DNA of 53,148 bases. Origin: an uncultured beta proteobacterium. GTDB lineage: Bacteria > Pseudomonadota > Gammaproteobacteria > Burkholderiales > SG8-41. This document shows positions 22,637 through 31,558 of this stretch, in pieces. How positions within the stretch are numbered: position 1 is the stretch's first letter; each line of letters begins with the position of its first letter. Made by a program: the position numbers and the translations under genes. The notes beneath the pieces are model-generated. The model made no database searches. It was not told the DNA's origin and saw nothing but the letters and a program-made list of their open reading frames with translations. The stretch is from assembly GCA_902825845.1 (NCBI GenBank), contig CADECM010000001.1, forward strand, positions 6,655 to 59,802, read 5' to 3'.

Positions 22637-25600
22637 TTGAGCAAACTACGCGACAACCTGGAACAAGCAGAGCAAATGCGCGCGGCGACCCTGGGCGCTG
22701 ATACCTCGGATGCGGCTGAGCAGACGGCCGACGGGCGTGACGGCGTGGCACAGGCGGCGGCGCTGAACACTTTGCAAGCCAGCATTGCCCGCGACATGCA
22801 GGGGGCCAAGCTCGCGCGTGTTCGCGCAGAAGAAGAATCGGGAAAAATCGTCCAGGCACAGGAGCGCATCGAAGCGGAAAAGCGCGCGATCGGCGTGGCG
22901 CGCATGCGCGTCGCGATGGAAGGCGAGGCCGCCCGGCTGGCCGATGAACGCCGTGAACTCGATGCCGAGGCCGCGCTGCAGGCGCAGGAGCGCGTACAGA
23001 TCGAAACCCAGGCGCTGCAGGCCGCGCAGGCGCGCATCGCAGCCGCGCACAAGGCGAGTCTTGCCGCCGAAGCCAAACTCAAGGCCGAGGCGCAGGCGGC
23101 GCGGCAAAACGAGGCGGCCCGCGCCAAGGCGCTCGAAGATGTGGCGGCGCAGATTGAAACCGACCGCCGCATGGCGGCCATTGCGCAGGAACGCGCGCGC
23201 GCGGAGGAAGACGCGCACGCCGCCGAGGTGACACTGGCGCAGCGCGAAGCCGAAGCACTGCAAGTGATGCGTGCGCGGGAGGACGCGGAACAACTGGCCC
23301 GTGCCGCCGCGCAGGCGCGCGCGGAGGCGGCGGCCGACGCGCTGCGCCTGACCACTGAACGGCTGGAAGCCGAGAGCCGGGCGGCTGCCGAATTGCAGGC
23401 CCGCCTTGCGGAAGAGGAACGCCAGCGCAGCGCCGCCGATGAGGCCTTGCGCAAACGCGAAGAGTTGCACGCCGCCGCGCAGGCACGCGAATCGCTGCAG
23501 GCGCGGCTTGCGGCCGAGGTCGAAGCGCGGCTCGCCAGCGAGCGCGACGAGAAGCGGCTGGCAGAGGAGCAGCGGGCCGTTGACGACGCGGTGGCGCAGC
23601 GTGAGCGCGAACGCGAAGCGCTGGAGCAGGCCGCACAGCAGGCCGCCGCCGATCGTGCCGAGGCGACGCTGCTCGCCGCCAATGCCGCCGCCGGGCGCGC
23701 GCAGGCGCAAGCGCGTGCCGCCGAAGCGCTCAGCGCGCGCATTGCCACAGAGCAGTCCCTGCAGCAGGCGTTGGCGGCTTCGAGCCATCAGAATGAAGCC
23801 GAGGAAGCCGCGGCGCGCGAGCGTGCGGCGCGCGAGCAGGAACTCGCCGCTGCCGCCCACGCGCGCGCTGCCGCCGAAAGGGAGATGGCGCAGCGGCTGG
23901 AGGCGCAGCGCAGCCGCGACGCGGAGGCCGCGCGTGTGGCGGAACAGCGCGCGTCGGCCGAGCGCGAAGCGCGCCAGCTCGCGGAAGTGAATCTGCAGAA
24001 CGAGGTGGAGTCGCAGCAGGCGAGTGCCGCGCGGGTCGCGGCCGAGGCGCGCGCGGTGGCGGAAGCACGGGCGCGCATCGCTGCCGAGGAAGCGCTGCAG
24101 CGCGCAGTGATCGACGCGGCGCAGGCCGCAGAAGCGGCACTGGCCGCATCGCGGGAGAGCGAGGCGCACGGCCGGCGCCTGCGCGACGAGGTGGCCGCGA
24201 GGATCGAGTTGGAGCGCAACGCGTTGCAATTGCAGGAATCGCTGCGCTTGCAGGAAGAAGCCGCGGCACGAATCGCTGATGAACACGCAGCGGCCGAGCG
24301 CGATGCGCAGCAGGCGGCGCTGCGCGCGGCGCAGGCCGAACGCGAGGCATGGCTTGCCGCGCGGCATCGCGCCGAGGCGCAGGCTCGGGCCGCCGCGGAA
24401 ACGGCCGCGCGCACTGCCGCGGAAGCCGAGTTGCAGCGCGAGGCCGCCGAAGCGGCGCAAGCTGCCGAAGCCGCGATCGCCGCTGCGAGCGCGCGCGAGG
24501 CCGAGGAAACCCGGCTGCACGAGACAGTCGCCGCGCGCTTGGAACAGGCGCGTCAGGCCGCGCGCGCGCATGAAATGCAGCACGCGCTGGAGGAAGCTGC
24601 TGCCCGCGCCCTGGAAGAGCGCGCTGTCGCGGAACGCGAGGCGCAACAGATGCTGCTGGCCGAGGCGCAACGCGAGCGCGAAGCACAACATGCCGCGCAG
24701 GCGCGAGTCGAGTCAGAAACGCGTTCCACCGCGGAAACCGCGGCACGCGCCGCCGCGGAGGAAGCGCTGCAGCGCGCCGCGGCCGCCGCGGCAGAGGCGC
24801 GCCAGGCCGCGATAGATGCCGCCCACGAACGGGAGACTCAGCAAATCCGCCTGCGCGATGCCGCCACCGCGCGGCTTGAAGCCGAACGCGGCGCGGCACT
24901 GTTACACGAGGAACAGCGTGCCCGCGAAGAAGCGGCGCTGCATGCGGCCGAGGAACGGGAGCGTGCCGCGCGCGAAGCCGAAGCGGCGGCGATCGCGCGC
25001 ACGCAGGCCGAGGCCGAACTTCAGCGCAGGGCCGAAGCGCGGGCGGCGGCGGAAACCGCCGCTGCCGAGGCCCTGAATGCGCGGATTGCGGCGGAAGAAG
25101 CGCATCAGGCTGCTGCCATTCAGGCGATGCGCGCCGCTGAAGCCGCGATTGCCGCCGAAAACGAACGCGAAACCCTGGCATTGCGGCTGTGCGACACCGC
25201 GACCGGGCGCCTGGAATCCGAACGCGCCGCCGCGCGTTTGCTTGAAGCGCAGCGCGTGCGCGAGCAGCAGGCCTTGCAGGCCGCGGAGGAATCCATTGCC
25301 GCGGAGGAGTCATTGCTGCAGGCGGCGCAGTTGCGCGAGCAGGCGCAGCGCGACGCGCAGCGCGCGACGCTGCGGCGGGTGGAAGCCGAAGCGCGGGCCA
25401 CCGCACAATTGCACGCGCGCCTTGAGGCCGAACAGGCGCTGCAGCGCGCGGCGGCCGAGGCCTCGCAGGCGGCCGAAGTCGCCGCCGCCTCGGCCAACGA
25501 GCGTGAGGCATTGGCCAATCGTTTGCGCGATGAGGCGAGCGAGCGGCTGCAGGCCGAACATCAGGCGGCGCGCCTGCTGGAAGCGCAGCGCATGGGTGAT

Positions 25601-28558
25601 GCGCGGGCAGCGGAAGCCGAGGATGAACGTGCCGCTCTGGAGCACCAGGCTGAACAGGCGGCACGTGCGCATGCAGCAGAACAGCAGGCAGCGCAGCGCG
25701 CGGCTGCAGCGCGGGCCGAGGCCGAGCAGCGGGCTGCCGCGGCAATGCAGACGCGCATTGAAGCGCAGGCAGCCGAGGCCGCAGCCGCAAGCGATGCGGC
25801 TGCGGCGGCCGCGGCCGCGGTTGTCGCGGCGCGTGCGCGCGAGCTGCTGGAACAGCAACTGCGCGACGAGGCCCAGGCGCAATTGTCCCTGCATCAGAGG
25901 GCACGGCAGCAGCTTGCCGAACAGCAGGCATGCGAGGCTGCCGTGCTGCAGGCGGCGCGCGAACGCGAGGCACGGGAGGCGGAGGCGCAGCGCGAGGCGG
26001 CGTTGCGCGTACAGGCCGAAAGCGATGCCGCCGCGCAGCTGGAAATGCGGATCGAAGCCGAACAGGCGGCGCGGCGCGCGGCACTGAGCGCAGCCGAAGC
26101 GGCGGCAGCGGCGCTGGCGGCAGCGCATCAGCGGGCGGCAGCGGAGGCCCGGCTGCAACAGGACGCCGAAGCGCGCATTGCAGCGGCGCAGGAGGCGGCC
26201 CGTGCGCTGGAAGCGCAGCAGATACAGGAGACCTTGGCGCTGGACGCTGCGCGCGAGCGTGCCAGGCTTGACGAAGCGGCGCGCGATGCGGAAGCGGCGC
26301 GCGCGCGCGGCGAGCAGGAAGCCGCGGCGCAACTGGCGCTGCGCCAGCAGGCCGAACAGACGGCGCAGCGCGTGGCTGCCGAGGCACGATCGGCGGCGGT
26401 TGCCGCGCACGCGGCGGCTGAGCAGCGCGCGGCGGCGGAAGCCGCGCTGATCGCACAAGCTGAAGCGCGCATTGCAGCGGCGCAGGAGGCGGCCCGTGCG
26501 CTGGAGGCGCAGCAGATACAGGAGACCCTGGCGCTGGACGCTGCGCGCGAGCGTGCCAGGCTTGACGAAGCGGCGCGCGATGCGGAAGCGGCGCGCGCGC
26601 GCGGCGAGCAGGAAGCCGCGGCGCGGCTGGCGCAGCGTGTGCAGGCCGAGCAGGCCGCGCAGACTGCGGCCGCCGAGGCACTCGAAGCTGCCGAAGCCGC
26701 GCAAGACGCGGCCGCCGCACGGCAAGTGAAGGCGGCGGCGCTGCAGCGCGAGGTGGAGGCGCGTATCGCCGCCGACAACGACGCGGTGCGGGCGCTGCAG
26801 GCGCAGCACGCCGGACTGGCGCTTGCGCTGGAGGCCGAGCGCGCCCGCGCGGCGCGCGAAGTTGAACTCACGCATGCCGCCGAGGCACGCGCGCAAACGG
26901 CTCTGGACGTGCGGCAGGCCGCGGCCGCGCACGCCGAGGCCGAAGTGCGCGCCGCCGCCGAAGCCGAGGCAAGAATTGCGGTGGAAGCGCGGCAGCGCGA
27001 ACACGAAGCTGCGGCACTCGCGGCGGCGACAGCCGCGCGCGCAGCACTGCACGAGCGCGCGGTGCGCGAGGCGCAACTGCAGCAGGCGGCAGCAGCGCGC
27101 CTTGCGGCCGCGCAGGAGGCCGAACAAGCGGCACACGAGGCGCGCGAGGCGGAGCAGTCGCTGGTGCGCCAGGCCCGCGCGCGAGAACAACAGGACGCCG
27201 AGGCGCAGCGCGCTCTCGAGCGCGTTGCCAAGGCTGAAGCCGACGCAGCGGCAAGCGCAGCGGCACGAGGCCGTGCTGAAGAAGACGCTGCCGCGGCGTT
27301 GCGCGCGCGTATCGACGCCGAGCAGCGACAGCGCGAGACGGCCGCGCAAGCCGTGCAGGCCGGCGCCAACGCACAGGCCGCGCTGCTTGAACGGCAGGCA
27401 CTGGAGGCGAAGCTGAAAGCCGAAGCCGATGCGCGCGTGACAGCTGAAGAGGAGGCGGCGCGCCAGAGTGCGGTGCAGCGCGCGATGGAGGCGGAAATAA
27501 CCACCCGCGAGCGCGCGCGCGCGCGCAGCGAACTGGACGCGGCAGCGGCGGCGCAACAACAGGCTGCCGCGGCACTGGCCTTGCGCGACGCCGTCGAAGC
27601 CCGGCTTGAGGCGGAACAGGCGGCGCTAAGCGCGCTGCAGGAGCGCCAGGCCGCCGTCGCCGCCGCGCAAGCCGAGGTGCAGCTGCAGCTCGATGCGGAG
27701 CGCCAGATTGCCGACGCGGCGCAAGCACGCGCGCAGGCCCAGGCAGCGCTGGCGGTGGGCGAACAGACGCTCGCGGCGAATCAGGCGGCTCTGGCGGCTG
27801 AAGCACGCCGGCGGCTGGCGGGTGAGCAAGCTGAGGCGCTGGCGGCGCAAGCGCAGGCCGAGGCCGCGGCGGAGGCGCTGCGCAAGGCAGCGGAGACCGC
27901 AGCCGACGAGCGCGCCTTGGCGGAGCACGTGCGCCAGCGCGCGCGGGAGGAATCCGCGGCGCTGGCTAAAGTACAAGAGCGCCTGGCACTGGAGACGGCA
28001 GCCGCTGCAGACGCCGGGCGGCGGCGGGAAACGGAACGCGAACAGGCGCGCGCCGCGCGCGAACGGGCGACCCATGAGGCCGAACTGGAAAAGCGTCAGC
28101 AGCAACGCGAGCGCGATGAACAGCAGGCAATGCGCGACACGGTCAAGCGCGCCGCGCTGGAGGAAAGGCTGCAGCGCGATGCGGCGCGCCGTCTTGAAAA
28201 AGAACGCAGGCTGGCGTCCGCTGCCGCCAGGCGTCTTGCCCTCAATGCGCAATCCGGCGAGCGGCAGCGTCTGCGCCTGGCGGCTGATGCCGAAGCGGCG
28301 ACACTTGCATCGCACCGTGTGCCGCGCGGCAGGCGTACTTTGCCGCTCGCGGCGGCTGTCGTGCTGGTGGCTGCCGCGGGCGCCGGCGGCTTTTATACCG
28401 CGCATCGGTGGCAGCCTGCGATGCAGCCTGCCGCGGACAGCGCGGCAACCACGCGTGCAGTACAGCCGGGGCAAAGCGCTCCCGCATTGCCGCCACTGCT
28501 GCGCATGGACACCGCGTTGCCGCCGGCACAGCCCGCGGCGCCTGCGCCACCGCAATAA
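22637..28558 (+). CDS. Giant Ala-rich coiled-coil protein with C-terminal membrane anchor
   Basis: A 1973-residue protein that I cannot assign to a family. Nearly all of residues 60-1890 is Ala/Glu/Arg/Gln-rich heptad-like sequence (for example QAEREAWLAARHRAEAQARA), so a very long parallel coiled coil is expected. One hydrophobic segment (TLPLAAAVVLVAAAGAGGFY, about 1898-1920) follows, then a Pro-rich tail of about 50 residues ending with LRMD at 1955-1958. With no N-terminal signal, a tail-anchored topology with a cytoplasmic rod is likely. Bases 26168-26330 and 26462-26624 are a near-identical direct duplication. The start is a TTG without a clear Shine-Dalgarno; an ATG at 22679 is an alternative. 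A paralogue is at 50761-53148. Confidence 0.8.
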   Translation: MSKLRDNLEQAEQMRAATLGADTSDAAEQTADGRDGVAQAAALNTLQASIARDMQGAKLARVRAEEESGKIVQAQERIEAEKRAIGVARMRVAMEGEAARLADERRELDAEAALQAQERVQIETQALQAAQARIAAAHKASLAAEAKLKAEAQAARQNEAARAKALEDVAAQIETDRRMAAIAQERARAEEDAHAAEVTLAQREAEALQVMRAREDAEQLARAAAQARAEAAADALRLTTERLEAESRAAAELQARLAEEERQRSAADEALRKREELHAAAQARESLQARLAAEVEARLASERDEKRLAEEQRAVDDAVAQREREREALEQAAQQAAADRAEATLLAANAAAGRAQAQARAAEALSARIATEQSLQQALAASSHQNEAEEAAARERAAREQELAAAAHARAAAEREMAQRLEAQRSRDAEAARVAEQRASAEREARQLAEVNLQNEVESQQASAARVAAEARAVAEARARIAAEEALQRAVIDAAQAAEAALAASRESEAHGRRLRDEVAARIELERNALQLQESLRLQEEAAARIADEHAAAERDAQQAALRAAQAEREAWLAARHRAEAQARAAAETAARTAAEAELQREAAEAAQAAEAAIAAASAREAEETRLHETVAARLEQARQAARAHEMQHALEEAAARALEERAVAEREAQQMLLAEAQREREAQHAAQARVESETRSTAETAARAAAEEALQRAAAAAAEARQAAIDAAHERETQQIRLRDAATARLEAERGAALLHEEQRAREEAALHAAEERERAAREAEAAAIARTQAEAELQRRAEARAAAETAAAEALNARIAAEEAHQAAAIQAMRAAEAAIAAENERETLALRLCDTATGRLESERAAARLLEAQRVREQQALQAAEESIAAEESLLQAAQLREQAQRDAQRATLRRVEAEARATAQLHARLEAEQALQRAAAEASQAAEVAAASANEREALANRLRDEASERLQAEHQAARLLEAQRMGDARAAEAEDERAALEHQAEQAARAHAAEQQAAQRAAAARAEAEQRAAAAMQTRIEAQAAEAAAASDAAAAAAAAVVAARARELLEQQLRDEAQAQLSLHQRARQQLAEQQACEAAVLQAAREREAREAEAQREAALRVQAESDAAAQLEMRIEAEQAARRAALSAAEAAAAALAAAHQRAAAEARLQQDAEARIAAAQEAARALEAQQIQETLALDAARERARLDEAARDAEAARARGEQEAAAQLALRQQAEQTAQRVAAEARSAAVAAHAAAEQRAAAEAALIAQAEARIAAAQEAARALEAQQIQETLALDAARERARLDEAARDAEAARARGEQEAAARLAQRVQAEQAAQTAAAEALEAAEAAQDAAAARQVKAAALQREVEARIAADNDAVRALQAQHAGLALALEAERARAAREVELTHAAEARAQTALDVRQAAAAHAEAEVRAAAEAEARIAVEARQREHEAAALAAATAARAALHERAVREAQLQQAAAARLAAAQEAEQAAHEAREAEQSLVRQARAREQQDAEAQRALERVAKAEADAAASAAARGRAEEDAAAALRARIDAEQRQRETAAQAVQAGANAQAALLERQALEAKLKAEADARVTAEEEAARQSAVQRAMEAEITTRERARARSELDAAAAAQQQAAAALALRDAVEARLEAEQAALSALQERQAAVAAAQAEVQLQLDAERQIADAAQARAQAQAALAVGEQTLAANQAALAAEARRRLAGEQAEALAAQAQAEAAAEALRKAAETAADERALAEHVRQRAREESAALAKVQERLALETAAAADAGRRRETEREQARAARERATHEAELEKRQQQRERDEQQAMRDTVKRAALEERLQRDAARRLEKERRLASAAARRLALNAQSGERQRLRLAADAEAATLASHRVPRGRRTLPLAAAVVLVAAAGAGGFYTAHRWQPAMQPAADSAATTRAVQPGQSAPALPPLLRMDTALPPAQPAAPAPPQ
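26168..26330 (+). repeat. 163-bp direct repeat within the coiled-coil gene, unit 1
   Basis: It is repeated at 26462-26624 with two mismatches that I can see, both silent (GAA/GAG and TTG/CTG). The offset is exactly 294 bases (98 codons), so the frame and heptad register are kept. Confidence 0.92.
26462..26624 (+). repeat. 163-bp direct repeat within the coiled-coil gene, unit 2
   Basis: Second unit of the duplication described for 26168-26330. It encodes the same segment from EARIAAAQEAARALEAQQIQ onward to the GEQEAAA stretch. Confidence 0.92.
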
Positions 28559-28581
28559 GCGCGGCGGCACGCACGCCGCGC
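28559..28581 (+). terminator. GC hairpin directly after the giant coiled-coil gene
   Basis: Perfect 8-bp arms GCGCGGCG and CGCCGCGC flank the loop GCACGCA, beginning at the first base after the stop. A G-run follows rather than a T-run, so it is not a classical intrinsic terminator. Confidence 0.35.
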
Positions 28582-28742
28582 CGGGGGGAGGGGGCGGCAG
28601 TGCCGGAAGACTGCGCAGTTGTAATCAACTGTAACAAAGCGTATCGGTTGGCTGGAATCGCTTGACTCTCGTTTTGCGCCGGGTAGCATTCAGCGCTGCA
28701 AATCGCACACCGAATGATTTTCGTCCCAACAGGAGAGTGGCC

Positions 28743-28952
28743 ATGAAACAGTTTGTCGTCGCAGCAGGCTTGATGACTGCGTTGTCCGGATGCATCGTTG
28801 CGCCGGCACCGGTGGCGGTAGCGCCGCCAGGCGTGGTCTACGTGGCGCCGACCTACGCCGTGCCCGCGCCGGGTTATGTGTGGGGCTACCATGCACGCTA
28901 TGGCTGGGGCTATCGCCATCCCCGCCATGGCTGGCACCGCGGTTGGCGCTAA
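28743..28952 (+). CDS. Small lipoprotein with Pro/Val and Tyr/Trp/His-rich mature part
   Basis: A 69-residue lipoprotein. The signal peptide MKQFVVAAGLMTALSGC ends with the lipid-attachment cysteine at residue 17. The mature part is APAPVAVAPPGVVYVAP followed by YVWGYHARYGWGYRHPRHGW. Such Tyr/His/Trp-rich small lipoproteins occur in Burkholderiales, with no assigned function. AACAGGAGAGTGGCC gives a strong ribosome binding site for the ATG at 28743. It stands alone between the coiled-coil gene and the convergent moeA. Confidence 0.8.
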   Translation: MKQFVVAAGLMTALSGCIVAPAPVAVAPPGVVYVAPTYAVPAPGYVWGYHARYGWGYRHPRHGWHRGWR

Positions 28953-28968
28953 GCCGCGGCGGCAGACT

Positions 28969-30240
28969 TCAAACCGCGCCTTCCATCACCTGCACTTCCA
29001 CCATGGTGCCCGGCGCGACATTGCCCTGATCGGTGGGCAGAATAATGAAGCAGTTGGCTTCGCACATTGAGCGCAGGATGCCGGAGCCTTGTTCGCCGGT
29101 GACCCGGACGCGCCACGCCCCTGAACCGTCCTGCGTCAGGATGCCGCGCTGAAACTCGGTGCGGCCGGGCGCTTTTTTGAGCGTGCTGGTGCACGCCACC
29201 TTGAATGTGGGCAGCGGCGGTACCGGGTTTTGTCCGGCCAGCACCAGCAAGGCGTCGCGCACGAACTGGTAAAACGTCACCATCACCGATACCGGGTTGC
29301 CCGGCAATCCGAAGAAATGCGCATTGCCGATCTTGCCGTAGGCGAGCGGGCGGCCCGGTTTCATGGCGATCTTCCAGAACAGTACTTCGCCCAGCTTGTT
29401 GAGCATGTCCTTCACAAAATCCGCTTCGCCCACCGAAACGCCGCCGCTGGTGATGACCACGTCGGCATTGGCGGCAGCGGTTGCGAACGCGGCTTCGATC
29501 AATGCAGGGTCGTCTCGCACCACGCCCATGTCGATCACGTCGCAGTTCAGGCGTGTCAACATGCCATGGATGGTGTAGCGGTTGCTGTCGAAGATCTGCC
29601 CCTCGCCGGGAATGCTGCCAATCGAAACCAGTTCATCGCCGGTGGAGAAAAAAGCAACGCGCAGTTTGCGGTAGACGGTAACTTCGCCGACACCGATGGA
29701 GGCGATCAGCCCGATTTCGGCCGGACGCAGCGGCACGCCACGCTTCACGGCGATTTGGCCGATGGCAAGGTCTTCGCCGGCACGGCGCAGGTTCTGGTTG
29801 AGCCGGTGCCCTTTGCCGATGGTTACCTTGCCGTCCTTCGCCTGCGCGTGTTCCTGCATGACAATGGTGTCGGCGTCGCGCGGCATCACCGCGCCGGTCA
29901 TGATGCGCACGGCGGCGCCTGTCTGCATTTTGCCGGTGAAAGGCTTGCCGGCAAAGGATGAGCCGGCCACGGCAAGCGTGACGTCGCCGTCCGGACTGAG
30001 ATCGGCGAAACGTACCGCAAAGCCGTCCATCGCCGAGTTGTCGTGGGCAGGCACGTTGATCGGCGAAATCACATCTTCTGCCAGCACGCGGCCCAGCGCC
30101 GAACGCACAGGCACCCGTTCGGTGGCGGTCAGGGGCGTGAGAAAGCGCGCGATCAGCGCGCGCGCCTTGTCGACCGGCATGGAGTTGGGATCGTAGTCGT
30201 CGGCGCAACTGGCGTCGTGCAGGGTCGTGGGTTCCGTCAT
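28969..30240 (-). CDS. moeA: Molybdopterin molybdenumtransferase MoeA
   Basis: A 423-residue MoeA, which inserts molybdate (or tungstate) into adenylylated molybdopterin. All domains are present: the N-terminal VPAHDNSAMDGFAVRFADLS, the MPT-binding domain with FFSTGDELVSIGSIPGEGQI FDSN and VVITSGGVSVGEADFVKDML, FFGLPGNPVSVMVTFYQFVR, and the C-terminal beta barrel. I start it at 30240, where AAGGCGAG precedes the ATG. The longer in-frame extension is unconserved. It is divergent from the formate dehydrogenase accessory genes, which need this cofactor. Confidence 0.95.
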   Translation of the reverse strand: MTEPTTLHDASCADDYDPNSMPVDKARALIARFLTPLTATERVPVRSALGRVLAEDVISPINVPAHDNSAMDGFAVRFADLSPDGDVTLAVAGSSFAGKPFTGKMQTGAAVRIMTGAVMPRDADTIVMQEHAQAKDGKVTIGKGHRLNQNLRRAGEDLAIGQIAVKRGVPLRPAEIGLIASIGVGEVTVYRKLRVAFFSTGDELVSIGSIPGEGQIFDSNRYTIHGMLTRLNCDVIDMGVVRDDPALIEAAFATAAANADVVITSGGVSVGEADFVKDMLNKLGEVLFWKIAMKPGRPLAYGKIGNAHFFGLPGNPVSVMVTFYQFVRDALLVLAGQNPVPPLPTFKVACTSTLKKAPGRTEFQRGILTQDGSGAWRVRVTGEQGSGILRSMCEANCFIILPTDQGNVAPGTMVEVQVMEGAV

Positions 30241-30412
30241 GATGGTCTCGCCTTGCTGTCGTTGAACCCGGATTTTAACGGACAGGCTGCGCTCCCGTGT
30301 GATCGCGCGTGGGACAAGGCGCATGCAAACCTGTGCATGGCATAGGGTTATTGATTGGGTTGTTGAGGGGGTTATTGTTGCGCGGCGGGATGGCTTGGCA
30401 CACAATCCGGCG

Positions 30413-30907
30413 ATGGTGGAAGCGACGAAAACCCTGTGGGAGTGGCCGGCGGCGGTGATCATGGAGCGCGCTGCCCTGGTCAATCGCTGGGTGGACGCAA
30501 CGTGGGAGGCGCGCGGCGTGGTGCGCGATAGCGGTGACGGTGATGTCGCGGCGCGGGTGATCCTGCACAACGCGCAGCGCACACAGACACTGTATCCGGG
30601 CTTTGCGATACGCCTGCACCGCGACGAGGCGGAGGGCTACTACTACAACATGACGTCGCCCCAGCCCAGGGTGTTTGTGCTGTGGCGCATGGAGAACGAT
30701 GTGGCGCGGCCGAAGTTTCTTTCGGTGAGTTACCACGAAGGCTCGCGCTGGCTTGACAGCGGCGACTCCGTGGATGGCGTGCCGTTGCCGGCGGAACTGC
30801 TGCCATGGATGGCCGAATTTGTTGCCTCGTATTACCGGCCGGAAGAGAAAAAGCCGCGCAAGTATGCCAGCAACAAGGACAAGGGCCGCATGGGCCACAG
30901 CGGGTGA
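30413..30907 (+). CDS. DUF3305 domain protein of the formate dehydrogenase locus
   Basis: A 164-residue cytoplasmic protein. The segment VIMERAALVNRWVDATWEAR matches the start of DUF3305, with YPGFAIRLHRDEAEGYYYNM and YHEGSRWLDSGDSVDGVPLP further on. DUF3305 and DUF3306 genes are regularly found side by side before formate dehydrogenase genes in betaproteobacteria; their function is unknown. The start is uncertain: 30413 lies a short distance before the conserved part and lacks a good Shine-Dalgarno, while the longer frame starts at 30299. Its stop overlaps a possible GTG start of the DUF3306 gene, so the two are coupled. Confidence 0.82.
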   Translation: MVEATKTLWEWPAAVIMERAALVNRWVDATWEARGVVRDSGDGDVAARVILHNAQRTQTLYPGFAIRLHRDEAEGYYYNMTSPQPRVFVLWRMENDVARPKFLSVSYHEGSRWLDSGDSVDGVPLPAELLPWMAEFVASYYRPEEKKPRKYASNKDKGRMGHSG

Positions 30908-30912
30908 ACGGG

Positions 30913-31521
30913 ATGGCCGACGACAAGAAGGAAATGTTTCTCTCGCGCTGGTCACGCCGCAAGCATGATGCGCAGGCCGCCGCCGTCGAGGGAAGTGCCG
31001 TGCCCGATCCGGCGCAGCCGCTGGCGGAGCAGGAAAACAGCAGTGCCGCAGATACGCCTTTGCCGCAGCTGCCGCCGGTGGAGGAACTGACGCTGGATTC
31101 GGATTTCAGCGGTTTTCTGCATCCAAAGGTGGCACAGGACGTCAAGCGTGCAGCACTCAAGAAGTTATTCAGCGACCCGCATTTCAATGTGATGGATGGA
31201 CTGGATATTTACATCGACGATTATTCGAAGCCGGATCCGCTGCCGGCGGATATGCTGGCGCAAATGCGCTCGGCGCAGGCGATATTCCGCTGGGCCAGTG
31301 ATGCGGACGGAGCCGATGAATCCGCGGCGGCGCCGCCACCCGCAGCGGAAGCGATAGACACGGTTGCACCGCCGGCGCCAACGTTGTCCGCGGATTCGCC
31401 GGCACCCGCGCAGACAGCGGCAGAGGCCGCCTCGCGACCCGCAACCATGGCAGACGCGGTGTCACGGGGTCATCCAGCGGCCGCGGCAACATCGCGCGCC
31501 GAAATAGATAATAAATCGTAA
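30913..31521 (+). CDS. DUF3306 domain protein of the formate dehydrogenase locus
   Basis: A 202-residue protein whose N-terminus KKEMFLSRWSRRKHDAQ is typical of DUF3306. It is followed by an acidic/proline linker, then the conserved core LDSDFSGFLHPKVAQDVKRA, LKKLFSDPHFNVMDGLDIYI and DDYSKPDPLP. The last 60 residues are Ala/Pro-rich and probably disordered. It could also start at the GTG on 30904, which overlaps the previous stop. Its role is unknown but tied to formate dehydrogenase by location. A copy of the AT-rich motif begins just before its stop codon (31519). Confidence 0.83.
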   Translation: MADDKKEMFLSRWSRRKHDAQAAAVEGSAVPDPAQPLAEQENSSAADTPLPQLPPVEELTLDSDFSGFLHPKVAQDVKRAALKKLFSDPHFNVMDGLDIYIDDYSKPDPLPADMLAQMRSAQAIFRWASDADGADESAAAPPPAAEAIDTVAPPAPTLSADSPAPAQTAAEAASRPATMADAVSRGHPAAAATSRAEIDNKS

Positions 31522-31546
31522 GTATCTGTTTTTAAACATTATTTTA
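31519..31546 (+). repeat. AT-rich dispersed motif before the ferredoxin gene, copy 9
   Basis: It reads TAAGTATCTGTTTTTAAAC, then ATTATTTTA, and runs on into an A-tract. Its first three bases, TAA, are the stop codon of the DUF3306 gene. It ends 12 bases before the start of the next gene, taking the usual place of a Shine-Dalgarno. Confidence 0.88.
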
Positions 31547-31558
31547 AAAAAACATGCC

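Noticed and set aside
22534..28570. Long minus-strand reading frames (up to 996 residues) opposite the giant coiled-coil gene
   Set aside because: They are Arg/Ala/Pro- or Ser/Cys-rich mirror products of the GC-biased Ala/Glu/Arg codons on the plus strand, with no ribosome binding sites or family resemblance.
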